Positions 40,652 through 48,509 of a DNA stretch of 64,000 bases are shown piece by piece. Position numbers and translations under genes: made by a program. The stretch is taken from IMG/VR virus record IMGVR_UViG_3300036823_000091, positions 1 to 64,000 of that record. The stretch is one strand, 5' to 3'. Source of the DNA: a virus. A model generated the notes under the pieces. It saw only the letters and a program-made list of their open reading frames with translations, searched no databases and was not told where the DNA came from. How positions within the stretch are numbered: the stretch's first letter is position 1; each line of letters opens with the position of its first letter.

Positions 40652-40688
40652 AGCCACTAGAGGCAAGTTGCCAATGCCTCTAGTGGCT
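40652..40688. terminator. Long terminator-like hairpin
   Basis: AGCCACTAGAGGCA pairs perfectly over 14 bp with TGCCTCTAGTGGCT, with TTTCTTATT following on the minus strand. Ends the 40719-40925 transcript and insulates the peptide gene. Confidence 0.7.
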
Positions 40689-40718
40689 ATGCTCACTCCC
40701 CTGGAGCACTTTGAGAGA

Positions 40719-40925
40719 TTATAACACCTCATCCATAATCTCAGTCATCTCAAGAGGTGCTCCATTCTCACGATAATAGGCTATCATCTCCAGTACTGAT
40801 ACCTCTTGTATATGCTCAAACTTCACACTATCATATCTCCCATCACTTTTAATATGAAGATGCACCATAGTGTAGCTAGGCTTGTCTAAGCCACCTCTAT
40901 AACTACCCTTGTCAAATAGTGTCAC
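40719..40925 (-). CDS. Hypothetical protein (68 aa)
   Basis: A beta-rich N-terminal half (TMVHLHIKSDGRYDSVKF) and a helical C-terminus. Preceded and followed by small genes in the same orientation. No recognised family. Confidence 0.5.
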   Translation of the reverse strand: MTLFDKGSYRGGLDKPSYTMVHLHIKSDGRYDSVKFEHIQEVSVLEMIAYYRENGAPLEMTEIMDEVL

Positions 40926-40945
40926 AAATGTGCTATTTTCAGCTT

Positions 40946-41038
40946 TCAGTCCATTGGATATGCTCTATGCTTATATCGCATGTTGAAGCGATAAGCAAAA
41001 GCTTCTGTGTTTGGTGGAAAATTAGTTGTTTGTTGCAT
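40946..41038 (-). CDS. Tiny hypothetical protein (30 aa)
   Basis: AAGGAG with 6-nt spacing precedes the ATG, which lies within the end of the upstream gene. Rich in Phe/Tyr/Arg. The strong SD is the main evidence for translation. Confidence 0.4.
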   Translation of the reverse strand: MQQTTNFPPNTEAFAYRFNMRYKHRAYPMD

Positions 41039-41243
41039 TGCTATCTCCTTGCTTGATTTGTTCTAACTGTTCTATTAAGTGCTCAATACTATTAAATGTC
41101 AGATAAGTATATGGAGCACTATTAGCACGTATACACCCTGACTTATCACGATGTATCTGGAGAGACGGTACTCTTACACCATAGGTCTCTTCTTCAACTT
41201 TTTGAGCATATTCAGCAAATAGCTTGAATGCTTTCTCTAGCAT
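41022..41243 (-). CDS. Hypothetical protein (73 aa)
   Basis: Short helix-strand-helix protein (LEKAFKLFAEYAQKVEEE; YTYLTFNSIEHLIEQLEQIK). Embedded between overlapping small genes. Not recognised. Confidence 0.55.
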   Translation of the reverse strand: MLEKAFKLFAEYAQKVEEETYGVRVPSLQIHRDKSGCIRANSAPYTYLTFNSIEHLIEQLEQIKQGDSNATNN

Positions 41244-41308
41244 CTTTCCTCCAGAACCTTTCCCTTTTCTTTGCAGATATCACATCGTATAAAGCCGCCT
41301 ATTGGCAT
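41237..41308 (-). CDS. Tiny zinc-knuckle-like peptide (23 aa)
   Basis: AAGGAGG stands 5 nt before the ATG, and the peptide carries C-D-I-C and a final Cys. Its end overlaps the next start, indicating coupling. Shorter than typical gene calls but supported by the SD. Confidence 0.4.
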   Translation of the reverse strand: MPIGGFIRCDICKEKGKVLEERC

Positions 41309-41318
41309 GTTAACCTCC

Positions 41319-42089
41319 TTAATTCACTAATTTGTTGATAGCCACATCTTTACCAGCAACTAAGCCATCCACATATCCTGCTCGTTTCCTACGTTGGTCA
41401 TTGTCGAAGTAGTTATCATGCTTCCTCGTTTGTGGAAACACTTCATCTAGTTTGTCACTTACAGCCTTGTCCTGCACCACCACAAGTGCTCTCATCTTGC
41501 TAGGATCAGGGGCTTCAATCAGTCCTGCCACCTCATCAGCTTCAGCATCCTCCTGTGTTCGTTTCTGCTCAGATAGTCCCTGAGCTGCTTCAAATTGGTC
41601 ATACAGCCTCACGCTGATCATGTCGGCGCAGCCCGTGTAGAAGTTCACATTATAGGCTTGTCTGGTGATTGTCAGCTCACGTACCCTATGGAGATAGTTC
41701 CAGAAAGCACCTTCTGCTAGTGGCAAGATCTCTTTCAGGAGATACTCAAACAACTCCAGACAGAACGCAATATTAATCTCAGTGCCAAATATCCAACCAA
41801 GATTACCACGACTGCTCCATACCAGCTTACAGAAGTTTGTCTTGCAAATACTATCCAGCAATTGCTTCTGCCACTTTCGATTCGACTTGAACCGATACTC
41901 TACAAACCCGATTGTGCTACTCTCAGTATGCAGCTCGTTCTCCTGGATATTCCAGGACTGCATGAGTTGCTGAGCTTTAACAGCAAAAGCTGCTGCTAGT
42001 TGTTCGTTCTTGTTTTTGTGATCTTGCGCATTTGCCAGTAAAGACTTGACTTTGCGCATGATATCTTCTTTTGTGTATTGCGCTTGCAT
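41319..42089 (-). CDS. DUF2786-domain protein (256 aa)
   Basis: Residues ~10-50 match DUF2786 (KVKSLLANAQDHKNKNEQLA, then A-x-x-L-M-x-x-W-N-I). The rest is a helical domain typically joined to it (DUF7168-like: WKQKQLLDSICKTNFC-like region WQKQLLDSICKTN, and YNVNFYTGCADMI). The family is common in phages and plasmids near replication genes; its role is unknown. Overlaps the upstream gene by one base. Confidence 0.8.
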   Translation of the reverse strand: MQAQYTKEDIMRKVKSLLANAQDHKNKNEQLAAAFAVKAQQLMQSWNIQENELHTESSTIGFVEYRFKSNRKWQKQLLDSICKTNFCKLVWSSRGNLGWIFGTEINIAFCLELFEYLLKEILPLAEGAFWNYLHRVRELTITRQAYNVNFYTGCADMISVRLYDQFEAAQGLSEQKRTQEDAEADEVAGLIEAPDPSKMRALVVVQDKAVSDKLDEVFPQTRKHDNYFDNDQRRKRAGYVDGLVAGKDVAINKLVN

Positions 42090-42613
42090 TATGCTTTACT
42101 CCTCTCTTCCTTATCTTTCAAATAATCCCGTACATAAGATGCAATTTTCATGCAATCCATTTCATCTGTCAAAGTGCGATAGAAACCACATCTTGAAGGA
42201 TTTCCACTACTGTCCTTACTGAGTAGCCTATTGACGACTTTGTACCTCTTCTTCCATTCCTGATCAGAAACATCATCGGGTTTATCTGAGTTGCTTTGAT
42301 AATGGAAGTCCACTAGCAATCCCTCCTGTACCTCTGTCTCATACAGTGAATAATCCACACCAAAGAACTGGATATAGAGCTTTGAGGTATCAACATAGAT
42401 CACAACACTAGCATCGATGTTGAATGGAGATCTGAAACCTGCATTCGTGTGCTCCATCAACTTCTCGAAAAGATCAAAGTCAACCTTCTTTGAGAATGGA
42501 GCAACTTGATAAACAAGAGCTTCCATATGCTTCTCTTTTAGCTGCTGCAGCCACGTATCAAGCTGAACAAGGTTCATGGTTGTACGATACAGGTTATACA
42601 TCTTTGTGCTCAT
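42089..42613 (-). CDS. Hypothetical protein (174 aa)
   Basis: Start at MSTKMYNLYRT in an ATGA overlap with the preceding gene, with an SD (GGAGAG). Alpha/beta mix with V-I-Y-V-D-T-S-K-L-Y-I-Q and F-F-G-V-D-Y strands. No family recognised; part of the recombination/replication operon. Confidence 0.6.
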   Translation of the reverse strand: MSTKMYNLYRTTMNLVQLDTWLQQLKEKHMEALVYQVAPFSKKVDFDLFEKLMEHTNAGFRSPFNIDASVVIYVDTSKLYIQFFGVDYSLYETEVQEGLLVDFHYQSNSDKPDDVSDQEWKKRYKVVNRLLSKDSSGNPSRCGFYRTLTDEMDCMKIASYVRDYLKDKEERSKA

Positions 42614-43050
42614 TGCGCTATCTCTCCTATTTCTTGCCACTGCCATTCAGCAGCATTAAAATCTTGCCACTTCTCACCATCGATATACACATGCCAGACC
42701 TCTAAATCTTCCTCATCCACTAAAACGGCTATGTTCCTCTTTGAGAGCTTCTGCTCTATTTCAAGCTTCTCACGGATCAAGCTAGACGAACGAGCAAAAT
42801 CATCTTTATCTGATGCTAGATCAGAGTCGATATCACAGCTAGCCATCCTCTCTACTTGCTGCTTTATGGCCTCATCCCAAGCTGATTCCCATCCTTTGAT
42901 ATACCTCTCCTGAGAGGACTTTTCCTTATAGTCTCTCTCAATATCTGCTCTACCTTCATCCATGAAAATGCGTTTTGTGACAGTAGGGTACATTTTCAGA
43001 TACTCCAGAGCTTCTTTCTTGCCCATGTATTGCGGTGTTTTGAATGGCAT
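42610..43050 (-). CDS. Hypothetical protein (146 aa)
   Basis: A helical, charged N-terminus (KEKSSQERYIKGWESAWDE) and a small C-terminal beta domain (LVDEEDLEVWHVYIDGEKW). The gap to the next gene is zero, so it is coupled within the operon. Function unknown. Confidence 0.6.
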   Translation of the reverse strand: MPFKTPQYMGKKEALEYLKMYPTVTKRIFMDEGRADIERDYKEKSSQERYIKGWESAWDEAIKQQVERMASCDIDSDLASDKDDFARSSSLIREKLEIEQKLSKRNIAVLVDEEDLEVWHVYIDGEKWQDFNAAEWQWQEIGEIAQ

Positions 43051-43443
43051 TTAACTCTCCTCACTTTTCGCATTATTTGCTATCATCTTCCTCCAGTATG
43101 CTCCTTCATCTGGAACCAGATTAGCAATCCTAGCACCTTCAATCATCAACTTTTCTCGTACAGACTCACCATTGATAGTAACATCTAGCAGCAACCCACG
43201 TTTCAAGAGGTGTCTTAAGTACTCTTGTTGCATACCAGTAGGATATTCTGCATTCAAGCGGATATGCAGCTCTGTACACGCCTTACCATCAAATGTTGGA
43301 CTCGAGTATCCTGATGGCATTTCACCCTCCTCATAAGGGAAAGGTTTTACCATATAAGCTGAAATGTCAGGCTCAGTCCTAAAATACAACTCATCAGTTA
43401 TAACTAAACCTAATCGTGTTTCTAAGTTATCTGTCATGATCAA
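43051..43443 (-). CDS. Hypothetical protein (128-130 aa)
   Basis: Either a TTG (5 nt from AGGAGG) or the ATG two codons later is the start; both lie inside copy 5 of the TTGATCATGA motif. A beta-rich protein with E-L-H-I-R-L-N-A-E-Y-P-T-G-M and a helical C-terminus. Not recognised. Confidence 0.6.
   Translation of the reverse strand: MIMTDNLETRLGLVITDELYFRTEPDISAYMVKPFPYEEGEMPSGYSSPTFDGKACTELHIRLNAEYPTGMQQEYLRHLLKRGLLLDVTINGESVREKLMIEGARIANLVPDEGAYWRKMIANNAKSEES
43434..43443 (-). promoter_or_regulatory. TTGATCATGA motif, copy 5
   Basis: Exact decamer overlapping the start codon of the 43051-43443 gene. Confidence 0.5.
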
Positions 43444-43452
43444 TAATTCCTC

Positions 43453-43698
43453 CTAGCTTTTCTTTCCTGTTAGCCAATACCGAGCTATATCAATCAAAGC
43501 GCCTATGCCAAATTCCTTGTTAGTACTTCCATCCCACTCTTCTTCTTCACCCCAGAAACCCCACATCATTTGTGTTAACCATCGCCTCTCATCTTCTGCT
43601 AAGTCTGGGACTTCCATCTCATCACATGACCACTCCTTGACTTGCTCGTCTAACTCCTTGAGTAGAAAGAGCAGGACCTTCTTTTGTATTTTATCCAT
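43453..43698 (-). CDS. Hypothetical protein (81 aa)
   Basis: Acidic and helical, with Trp-rich segments (W-L-T-Q-M-M-W-G-F-W-G-E-E-E-E). It follows the RecT-like gene at a 52-bp distance. No function assigned. Confidence 0.55.
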   Translation of the reverse strand: MDKIQKKVLLFLLKELDEQVKEWSCDEMEVPDLAEDERRWLTQMMWGFWGEEEEWDGSTNKEFGIGALIDIARYWLTGKKS

Positions 43699-43750
43699 AA
43701 TAATCCCTTTCTAGGGACTACCCTCATTTGAAGATAGTCCCACTACTAAA

Positions 43751-44884
43751 CTATGCCGCATCTTTTGCATCTAGATACTTCTCAATTGTATCTAGTCGAG
43801 ATGGTGTAAGATGTGATGTATGGGTAACATTTGCATTAAGAATGGAGCTAGCGAACTTCAAGAATGCTGCAACATTCTTTACAGCATCCCCTTCCACAAC
43901 TTCAAATTGATTGAGAACTTTTGCACGGTCAAGAGCCGCGTTCATCCTCACTTTGAGAGCTTTTGTAAGATCGGGCTCCTCTTGCTTAGGTGCTGCAGGC
44001 TGTTCCTTTTGCACTGGCTGTACAGGCTTGGATGCTTTAGCCTGATTATACTCGCGTAAGTCAGCATTGAGTTGAGTGATGACAGCTTTGGCATCTTCAG
44101 ATGTCAATCCATCTGTCCCTAACTCAGGTTTTCCCATTTTAGCCTGAAGCATCTGGATTGTCTTGATTTGTCCAGCATTAATTGGTGCAGGATCACTGTT
44201 AGTTACTACCTCTACTTTCTGAACACGACTAGCTGTCTGCTTCAGAGCTTCATTCTCTTCATTGGACTCTACTTCAGGAACAATAGTAATCACGGTCTTT
44301 TCACTATCAGCTTGAAGCATCTCTTCATGAAGATAGAGACCTCCACATTCCTCTTCAAATGCGCCTCTTAGAGCATCAGCTAAAGCACATTTGAGAAGCA
44401 TTAGCTTGCCCATCTTCTCCCAGAAGTGAGTTAACCCACCTCCACTATTCTGGGATTTGTATTGAGCCTTTTCATCAAAGTAGGCAACTCCCCATACAGG
44501 AACTCTAAAGCCATTGCGATACACGCCTATACGAGCTGCGTAGGGATGCTTGCCTAACTTCTTAGGCCATAGCTTGTAGAAATTACCCTCTTCATCACCC
44601 CATTCAGGTTCGGTTGTACCCTCAAATTGTCCGGTTCTTAGAGCTAGAGCTCTCAATCCTCCAATAGTGATCTGAGGGGTATAAACAGTCTTTTTTTGGT
44701 TACTATCATATCTCCCTACTAGGCACATTTGACCACGCATAGGAGATAGGCGATACGTTCTACATTTCTCAATAAAGATTTGCCAAGCATCATTAGGCGT
44801 GTTTGCGGGTGCAAAGTGTTTCTTGAAGATGTCTAGCTCTTCTGTAGGATCTGTAAGAGCTAGAGATTTGGAGTCGATTGCCAT
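43751..44884 (-). CDS. RecT/Bet-type single-strand annealing protein (377 aa)
   Basis: Residues ~1-190 follow the lambda Bet pattern: FIEKCRTYRLSPMRGQMCLV, a Tyr-rich strand, TIGGLRALALRTGQFEG, V-W-G-V-A-Y-F-D-E and K-M-G-K-L-M-L-L-K-C-A-L-A-D-A-L-R-G-A-F. The C-terminal half is linker-rich, with a low-complexity segment (PVQPVQKEQPAAPKQEEP). It anneals complementary strands during phage recombination. No exonuclease partner is recognised in the window. Confidence 0.87.
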   Translation of the reverse strand: MAIDSKSLALTDPTEELDIFKKHFAPANTPNDAWQIFIEKCRTYRLSPMRGQMCLVGRYDSNQKKTVYTPQITIGGLRALALRTGQFEGTTEPEWGDEEGNFYKLWPKKLGKHPYAARIGVYRNGFRVPVWGVAYFDEKAQYKSQNSGGGLTHFWEKMGKLMLLKCALADALRGAFEEECGGLYLHEEMLQADSEKTVITIVPEVESNEENEALKQTASRVQKVEVVTNSDPAPINAGQIKTIQMLQAKMGKPELGTDGLTSEDAKAVITQLNADLREYNQAKASKPVQPVQKEQPAAPKQEEPDLTKALKVRMNAALDRAKVLNQFEVVEGDAVKNVAAFLKFASSILNANVTHTSHLTPSRLDTIEKYLDAKDAA

Positions 44885-44967
44885 TGTCTTTACCTTTCGT
44901 TCGGTTCTCTCAATGTCATACTAAATTATTCCAATACTAAATGATACAATACCTTCTTAGCCAAGCC

Positions 44968-45240
44968 TTATTGGCATATCCAATCGCGCACTACTCTAGA
45001 TCCAAGATTACTAAACATATATCCACCATTCATCTGAGTACCGAATACAAGAAGATCGTTACTTTTGTGAAGCATTGATCTCAGCTCCACATACCTCGTT
45101 ACAAGTCGAAGCCAAGCAGCATCATGCGACCATCTCCAATTGGCAATCCGAGACTTGATATCTTCATACTCTGCGATCTGTTCGGCAGTGCCGTAAAAAC
45201 TTGAGGATGCTTGCTCACAAGAAATTTTATCGATTGCCAT
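44968..45240 (-). CDS. Hypothetical protein (90 aa)
   Basis: Begins with MAIDKISCEQAS, resembling the N-terminus style of the neighbouring annealase (MAIDSKSLA). Helical, with W-R-W-S-H-D-A-A-W-L. The SD is weak (AAAGG further upstream). No family recognised. Confidence 0.55.
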   Translation of the reverse strand: MAIDKISCEQASSSFYGTAEQIAEYEDIKSRIANWRWSHDAAWLRLVTRYVELRSMLHKSNDLLVFGTQMNGGYMFSNLGSRVVRDWICQ

Positions 45241-45260
45241 GTTGTTTTACCTTTCTGGTT

Positions 45261-45503
45261 TTATATTGCATCTGCCTGAATATGGCAAATTCTACACAAT
45301 GCCGCAAGATTTTCTCTCCGAATATCATGTTTGTCGTGGCGGCCTCCTGGCTTATTAGCATAAGGAATGCCAACATGATGCGTTGAAAGCTTCGTAAACT
45401 TAACAGGTTTTTTGCAGTACTCACAATGACCATTAGCCAGTCTACGAATAATTCGTGAAACTTTAGGCCAACAAGAGGGATACTTGGCCTTATCACGTGG
45501 CAT
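45261..45503 (-). CDS. HNH-like endonuclease (80 aa)
   Basis: Start at MPRDKAKYPSCW (GGAAGGAA upstream). The metal-binding frame is C-E-Y-C ... L-C-R-I-C-H, with the catalytic-region H-H-V-G and N-L-A-A-L-C, as in small HNH proteins. Such HNH genes occur near phage packaging or as homing nucleases; here it lies in the replication block. Confidence 0.75.
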   Translation of the reverse strand: MPRDKAKYPSCWPKVSRIIRRLANGHCEYCKKPVKFTKLSTHHVGIPYANKPGGRHDKHDIRRENLAALCRICHIQADAI

Positions 45504-45520
45504 AATGACACCGTTCCTTC

Positions 45521-45700
45521 CTACCAGCCCCAAGGGCAACATCGTGGATTACCGCAGTAGCTATCTTCTGACTTGGCAACATGTCCACATATTCCCCGTA
45601 CACCCTTTTGATCATAGCTATTCAGGCAGACACTGCGGGATAGCTTCTGGCTTGTTTGCTTGCTAGTACCCTGCTTACTACTTGTCGTCTGTGTTATCAT
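45521..45700 (-). CDS. Cysteine-rich small protein (59 aa)
   Basis: SD AAAGGAC 6 nt before the ATG. Ser/Lys/Gln-rich N-terminus, and a Cys-rich second half with C-G-H and N-P-R-C-C-P-W-G-W at the end, suggesting a metal knuckle. First gene downstream of early promoter B. Not recognised. Confidence 0.5.
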   Translation of the reverse strand: MITQTTSSKQGTSKQTSQKLSRSVCLNSYDQKGVRGICGHVAKSEDSYCGNPRCCPWGW

Positions 45701-45722
45701 TACACTGTCCTTTCAGGACTAG

Positions 45723-45736
45723 GAACCCTTGGGTTC
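45723..45736. promoter_or_regulatory. Perfect 14-bp palindrome in an early leader
   Basis: GAACCCTTGGGTTC, in the leader between promoter B and its first gene. Could be an operator or a short hairpin; the GAAC...GTTC ends recall SOS boxes, but the spacing (6) is longer than the usual 4. Confidence 0.35.
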
Positions 45737-45815
45737 TGAACTATGGCCCTCGTTGCTGGTAAGTTTTGACCGACCTGTCCAGCGATGGGGGTTGTTTGTT
45801 TTCTTAACTGTCTAT

Positions 45816-45869
45816 AGTGTACGCCGTCGGATATTATTTGTCAAGGGCTTTTGAGGCCAATTTCTAGAC
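45816..45869 (-). promoter_or_regulatory. Early promoter B with upstream element
   Basis: TTGACA (45844-45839), 17-bp spacer, TACACT (45821-45816). The 25 bp upstream begin GTCTAGAAATTGGCCTC, nearly identical to the element of promoter A. Confidence 0.75.
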
Positions 45870-45892
45870 TTGCAATAATTCGTCATGATAGT

Positions 45893-47065
45893 TTATTTCT
45901 CCGCTTGTTCCTGTTGTAGCCTTGCCTGAAGACTTCTAGCTCTAGCAGGTTTCTCTATCTTCAATCGTGTATATGCTGGCGTTTGATCTAGCTTAGGGCC
46001 GTACGTTGGCTGTGGTTCTGGTTTCACAATATGGAGAGTTGGTTTTGCTTCCTGAGCAGTCTGTCCTATCCGATCTTCAGTATAGTTGGGAGTACCTGTC
46101 AAGGTTTGACGCTTAGGAGCTGCTTGACTCATCTTCCATACACGAGCCGTGAATTGGCTAGCTACTGTTGACAGCTTGCCTCTGTGTTGTTGCCAGAACG
46201 GGTCCTTGTCATTCCAGATATCATTGAAGACAAATTCCACTTGCTCAGGTGTAGCACCTTGGCTACGCAGCTCCTGAATGGCTGTATCATTCTTCTCATT
46301 GTGAGGAACCTTGAATTCAGAAGCATAGCCTTTCTGATGGCATAGGCAATCAAAGAGAGGGTAGCCCACTTCAGTAGGTTTCGTCTCCTGAGAAAGAGAT
46401 TTTTGAGAAGAGAGAGAGGGAGAAAGAACGCTCGGCCCTGGTGATGTTGGAGATTTTTGAGCAACGTTCGTCTTCTCTCTTTGCGTTTCTATGTTATGTT
46501 TCTGTGTAGATTCTATGTTGTATTCAATTTTGGACGGGTCATCGTCCATTTTTGAATGCGTTACCCGTTCAATTTTGGACGTATCAGGTTCAATTTTAGA
46601 CGCGTCCATTTTTGAACGTGTGTCTTTTTTGGACGTATCCACTTTTGGATGTACGTCTTGAATGCCTCGTTCAGGCAATTGCCTAAGCCGATTATTCAAC
46701 TCCTTACAATTCAGAATATACTTATAGGTATTTTTACCGAACATCTTGTAAGGCTCTTTGGAGAGCAATCCATCACCTAGTAACTCATCCAAGCTGTCAA
46801 TGATGACAGTCCTCCCAAACATACCATACATGGAGTCAATCCACTGCTGATATGTCATAAAAATAGCAATGTCCTCTTTCTTTCCTCTTTTGTTGTTTGT
46901 CCAGTTCTCAAGAATAGCCAAAATCAAGGCTTTACAGTGAGCAGAGGCTACGCTTTTCTTGCCCTCCCTCTTGTAGGTGCAATTTATGCATATAATAAGG
47001 AATTCCTCTCGAAACTCAACAAAGTAGTAGTTTGCCCTATGTTCAATGATACTGTTGTTGCTCAT
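45893..47065 (-). CDS. Putative replication initiator/helicase-loader-like protein (390 aa)
   Basis: The N-terminal ~120 residues look like a winged-helix replication-organiser domain (LILAILENWTNNKRGKKEDI, TYQQWIDSMYGMFGRTVIID). Residues ~148-190 repeat S-K-[IM]-[DE] (SKMDASKIEPDTSKIE), the translated form of DNA iterons. The C-terminal half is helical and Pro/Gln-rich. Downstream of the divergent promoter region and near the annealase gene, as phage replication genes often are. Initiator function is inferred. Confidence 0.6.
   Translation of the reverse strand: MSNNSIIEHRANYYFVEFREEFLIICINCTYKREGKKSVASAHCKALILAILENWTNNKRGKKEDIAIFMTYQQWIDSMYGMFGRTVIIDSLDELLGDGLLSKEPYKMFGKNTYKYILNCKELNNRLRQLPERGIQDVHPKVDTSKKDTRSKMDASKIEPDTSKIERVTHSKMDDDPSKIEYNIESTQKHNIETQREKTNVAQKSPTSPGPSVLSPSLSSQKSLSQETKPTEVGYPLFDCLCHQKGYASEFKVPHNEKNDTAIQELRSQGATPEQVEFVFNDIWNDKDPFWQQHRGKLSTVASQFTARVWKMSQAAPKRQTLTGTPNYTEDRIGQTAQEAKPTLHIVKPEPQPTYGPKLDQTPAYTRLKIEKPARARSLQARLQQEQAEK
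46523..46657 (+). repeat. Iteron-like repeats inside the replication gene (candidate origin)
   Basis: Copies of TTCAATTTTGGACG (46523, 46568 and, with one change, 46589) and of the inverted form TTCAAAAATGGACG (46543-46556, 46603-46616), plus partial copies near 46624 and 46640. Spacing is about 20-25 bp with alternating orientation. Internal origins of this type are known inside lambda O-like genes. The half-site TCAATTTTG also occurs in the promoter upstream. Confidence 0.55.
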
Positions 47066-47158
47066 ACGTGATATCCTTAATTTAAGTAGTTAGGGCGCAC
47101 AGCGGCTCGGCTAGTCGATCCCGGCAAGTTTCAACTTAGCAAAATGCTGTGTGCCTGG

Positions 47159-47446
47159 CTATGCAGCTTCCTGAGTCGGCTTATCCTTTTTAACTTCCTC
47201 CGAAGCAGGCTCTTTCTTCTTGTTGTTCTTTGACCATTTCTCGCCTCTACCCATCACCTTATATTCATCAATCTGGCTTTTTTTGTAGAGGCTGTATTTT
47301 GGCCCTAACTTAAGTCGCTCTACCTTGCCAATTTTTGCAAGAGTCCTCAAATAGGACTCGTCTATCTTCTTTCCCTCGCTGTTATCTGACAACTTTTTAA
47401 GTGCCTCTTCTGGTGTATACCACTCAGCAGGATTGTAATTTTCCAT
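47159..47446 (-). CDS. Excisionase/MerR-like DNA-binding protein (95 aa)
   Basis: The ATG is preceded by AAGGAGG. The N-terminal pattern (WYTPEEALKKLSDNSEGKKI, then YLRTLAKIGKVERLKLG, YSLYKKSQIDEYK) is like a winged HTH of the HTH_17/MerR class. The C-terminal ~25 residues are Lys/Glu-rich. It is divergent from the SWIM gene across a shared operator region, so it may autoregulate. Confidence 0.65.
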   Translation of the reverse strand: MENYNPAEWYTPEEALKKLSDNSEGKKIDESYLRTLAKIGKVERLKLGPKYSLYKKSQIDEYKVMGRGEKWSKNNKKKEPASEEVKKDKPTQEAA

Positions 47447-47470
47447 AGGTTTTTACCTCCTTACGGATCA

Positions 47471-47555
47471 ATAATATACGAGGACGATCAATTTTGTCAA
47501 GGATTCAAAATTGACCCTAAAACCTATTGACATAGTATCAATCATCGGGTATTAT
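47471..47555. promoter_or_regulatory. Divergent early promoter/operator region (includes promoter C)
   Basis: Plus promoter: TTGACA (47527-47532), 17 bp, TATTAT (47550-47555). Minus promoter: TTGACA (47500-47495), 18 bp, TATTAT (47476-47471). Between them is a perfect inverted repeat TCAATTTTG-N9-CAAAATTGA (47488-47514). The plus promoter carries the same upstream element (GATTCAAAATTGACCC) at the same 25-bp distance as promoters A and B. Confidence 0.7.
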
Positions 47556-47595
47556 ATCTATGCAAGCAAGTTAATCAACCGAAGGGAGCAATGCA

Positions 47596-48171
47596 ATGGC
47601 AACACGAACAACCACCACAAAGAAAGTCAATAATTGGTATTTAAAGTACGCTGCGAATGAAATGCTTATCGATATGGACGAGCAGGGACTCTTCTGTCAA
47701 GTACCAAGTGAGCATCATGAGGATAAGTTGTACATTGTTCGTGTTGACGAATCGGGCGTTGCTCCAGTGGCAACGAGCTGTGATTGTCCTAGTTACAAAG
47801 AGTGCAAGCACATGACAATTGTAGATACCTACTACAAGCGTATCTACAAAACAAACATTGCAAAAGCGGAAGCCAAGAAAGCCGCTGAAGTTGAGCAAAT
47901 TGCTGAAGAGCTTGATATTCCTGCTGAAGAAGTTGCCAAGATTGCTCTTATAGCTGCTGAGTACCAACAGGAGATCAAACCCAAGCATACAGATCTAGAG
48001 CTTCCAATAGGCCCTGGAGATACCCGTAAACGTAAACCTCGCAAGTATGCAACTGAGATGATGGAAGCTCAACAGCACTATGCTTCAGTGAAGAGTCAGA
48101 TGGCAGAGATTCGAGAGAGACGTGAAGCTGAAGAAGGCAATTTGTACAGGCCATACGCTTTGATGCGCTAA
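47596..48171 (+). CDS. SWIM zinc-finger protein (191 aa)
   Basis: The SWIM motif C-D-C-P-S-Y-K-E-C-K-H (Cys62, Cys64, Cys70, His72) is clear. A long charged helical C-terminal half follows (AKKAAEVEQIAEELDIPAEE ... MAEIRERREAEEG). SWIM domains bind DNA or proteins, and occur beside recombination genes. First gene of the plus-strand early operon. Confidence 0.8.
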   Translation: MATRTTTTKKVNNWYLKYAANEMLIDMDEQGLFCQVPSEHHEDKLYIVRVDESGVAPVATSCDCPSYKECKHMTIVDTYYKRIYKTNIAKAEAKKAAEVEQIAEELDIPAEEVAKIALIAAEYQQEIKPKHTDLELPIGPGDTRKRKPRKYATEMMEAQQHYASVKSQMAEIRERREAEEGNLYRPYALMR

Positions 48172-48199
48172 GGGCGAATAGCTAGAAAGGACAAATATC

Positions 48200-48391
48200 A
48201 TGACAAACAGGCAAGAATACATTGAAAACAAAATTGATCACTTTGAACGTACCTTTGAATTTGATAGTCTTGCAAGACTTAAGAAGCTTGCAAACGAGAA
48301 AGGTGTTATTGTAAACAGCCGAAGCAAGAAAGCATACATTGAGGCTCTTGTAACTTGGTATCGTCAAATCGTTGAAAAAGAAGTAGCATAG
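48200..48391 (+). CDS. Small hypothetical protein (63 aa)
   Basis: Amphipathic helices with basic character (DHFERTFEFDSLARLKKLAN), similar to small accessory proteins in phage replication clusters. SD AGAAAGGA upstream. Not recognised. Confidence 0.55.
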   Translation: MTNRQEYIENKIDHFERTFEFDSLARLKKLANEKGVIVNSRSKKAYIEALVTWYRQIVEKEVA

Positions 48392-48408
48392 TTAGAAAGA
48401 ATAAGTAT

Positions 48409-48507
48409 ATGTCAACACCAGCAATTATTGGAAGAACGATATCGACAACAGGGTGGTTTATTGAAAGATATCAACTTGTCTTTGTATCACGACCAAATGA
48501 GGGATAA
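48409..48507 (+). CDS. Tiny hypothetical protein (32 aa)
   Basis: A short frame between two genes with a modest AGAAAG SD, ending 2 bp before the next start. Sequence starts MSTPAIIGRTISTTGW. Coding status uncertain. Confidence 0.35.
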   Translation: MSTPAIIGRTISTTGWFIERYQLVFVSRPNEG

Positions 48508-48509
48508 TT

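Noticed and set aside
45723-45736. LexA/SOS box
   Set aside because: GAAC and GTTC are separated by 6 rather than 4 bases, and no lexA-like gene is present; recorded only as a palindrome.
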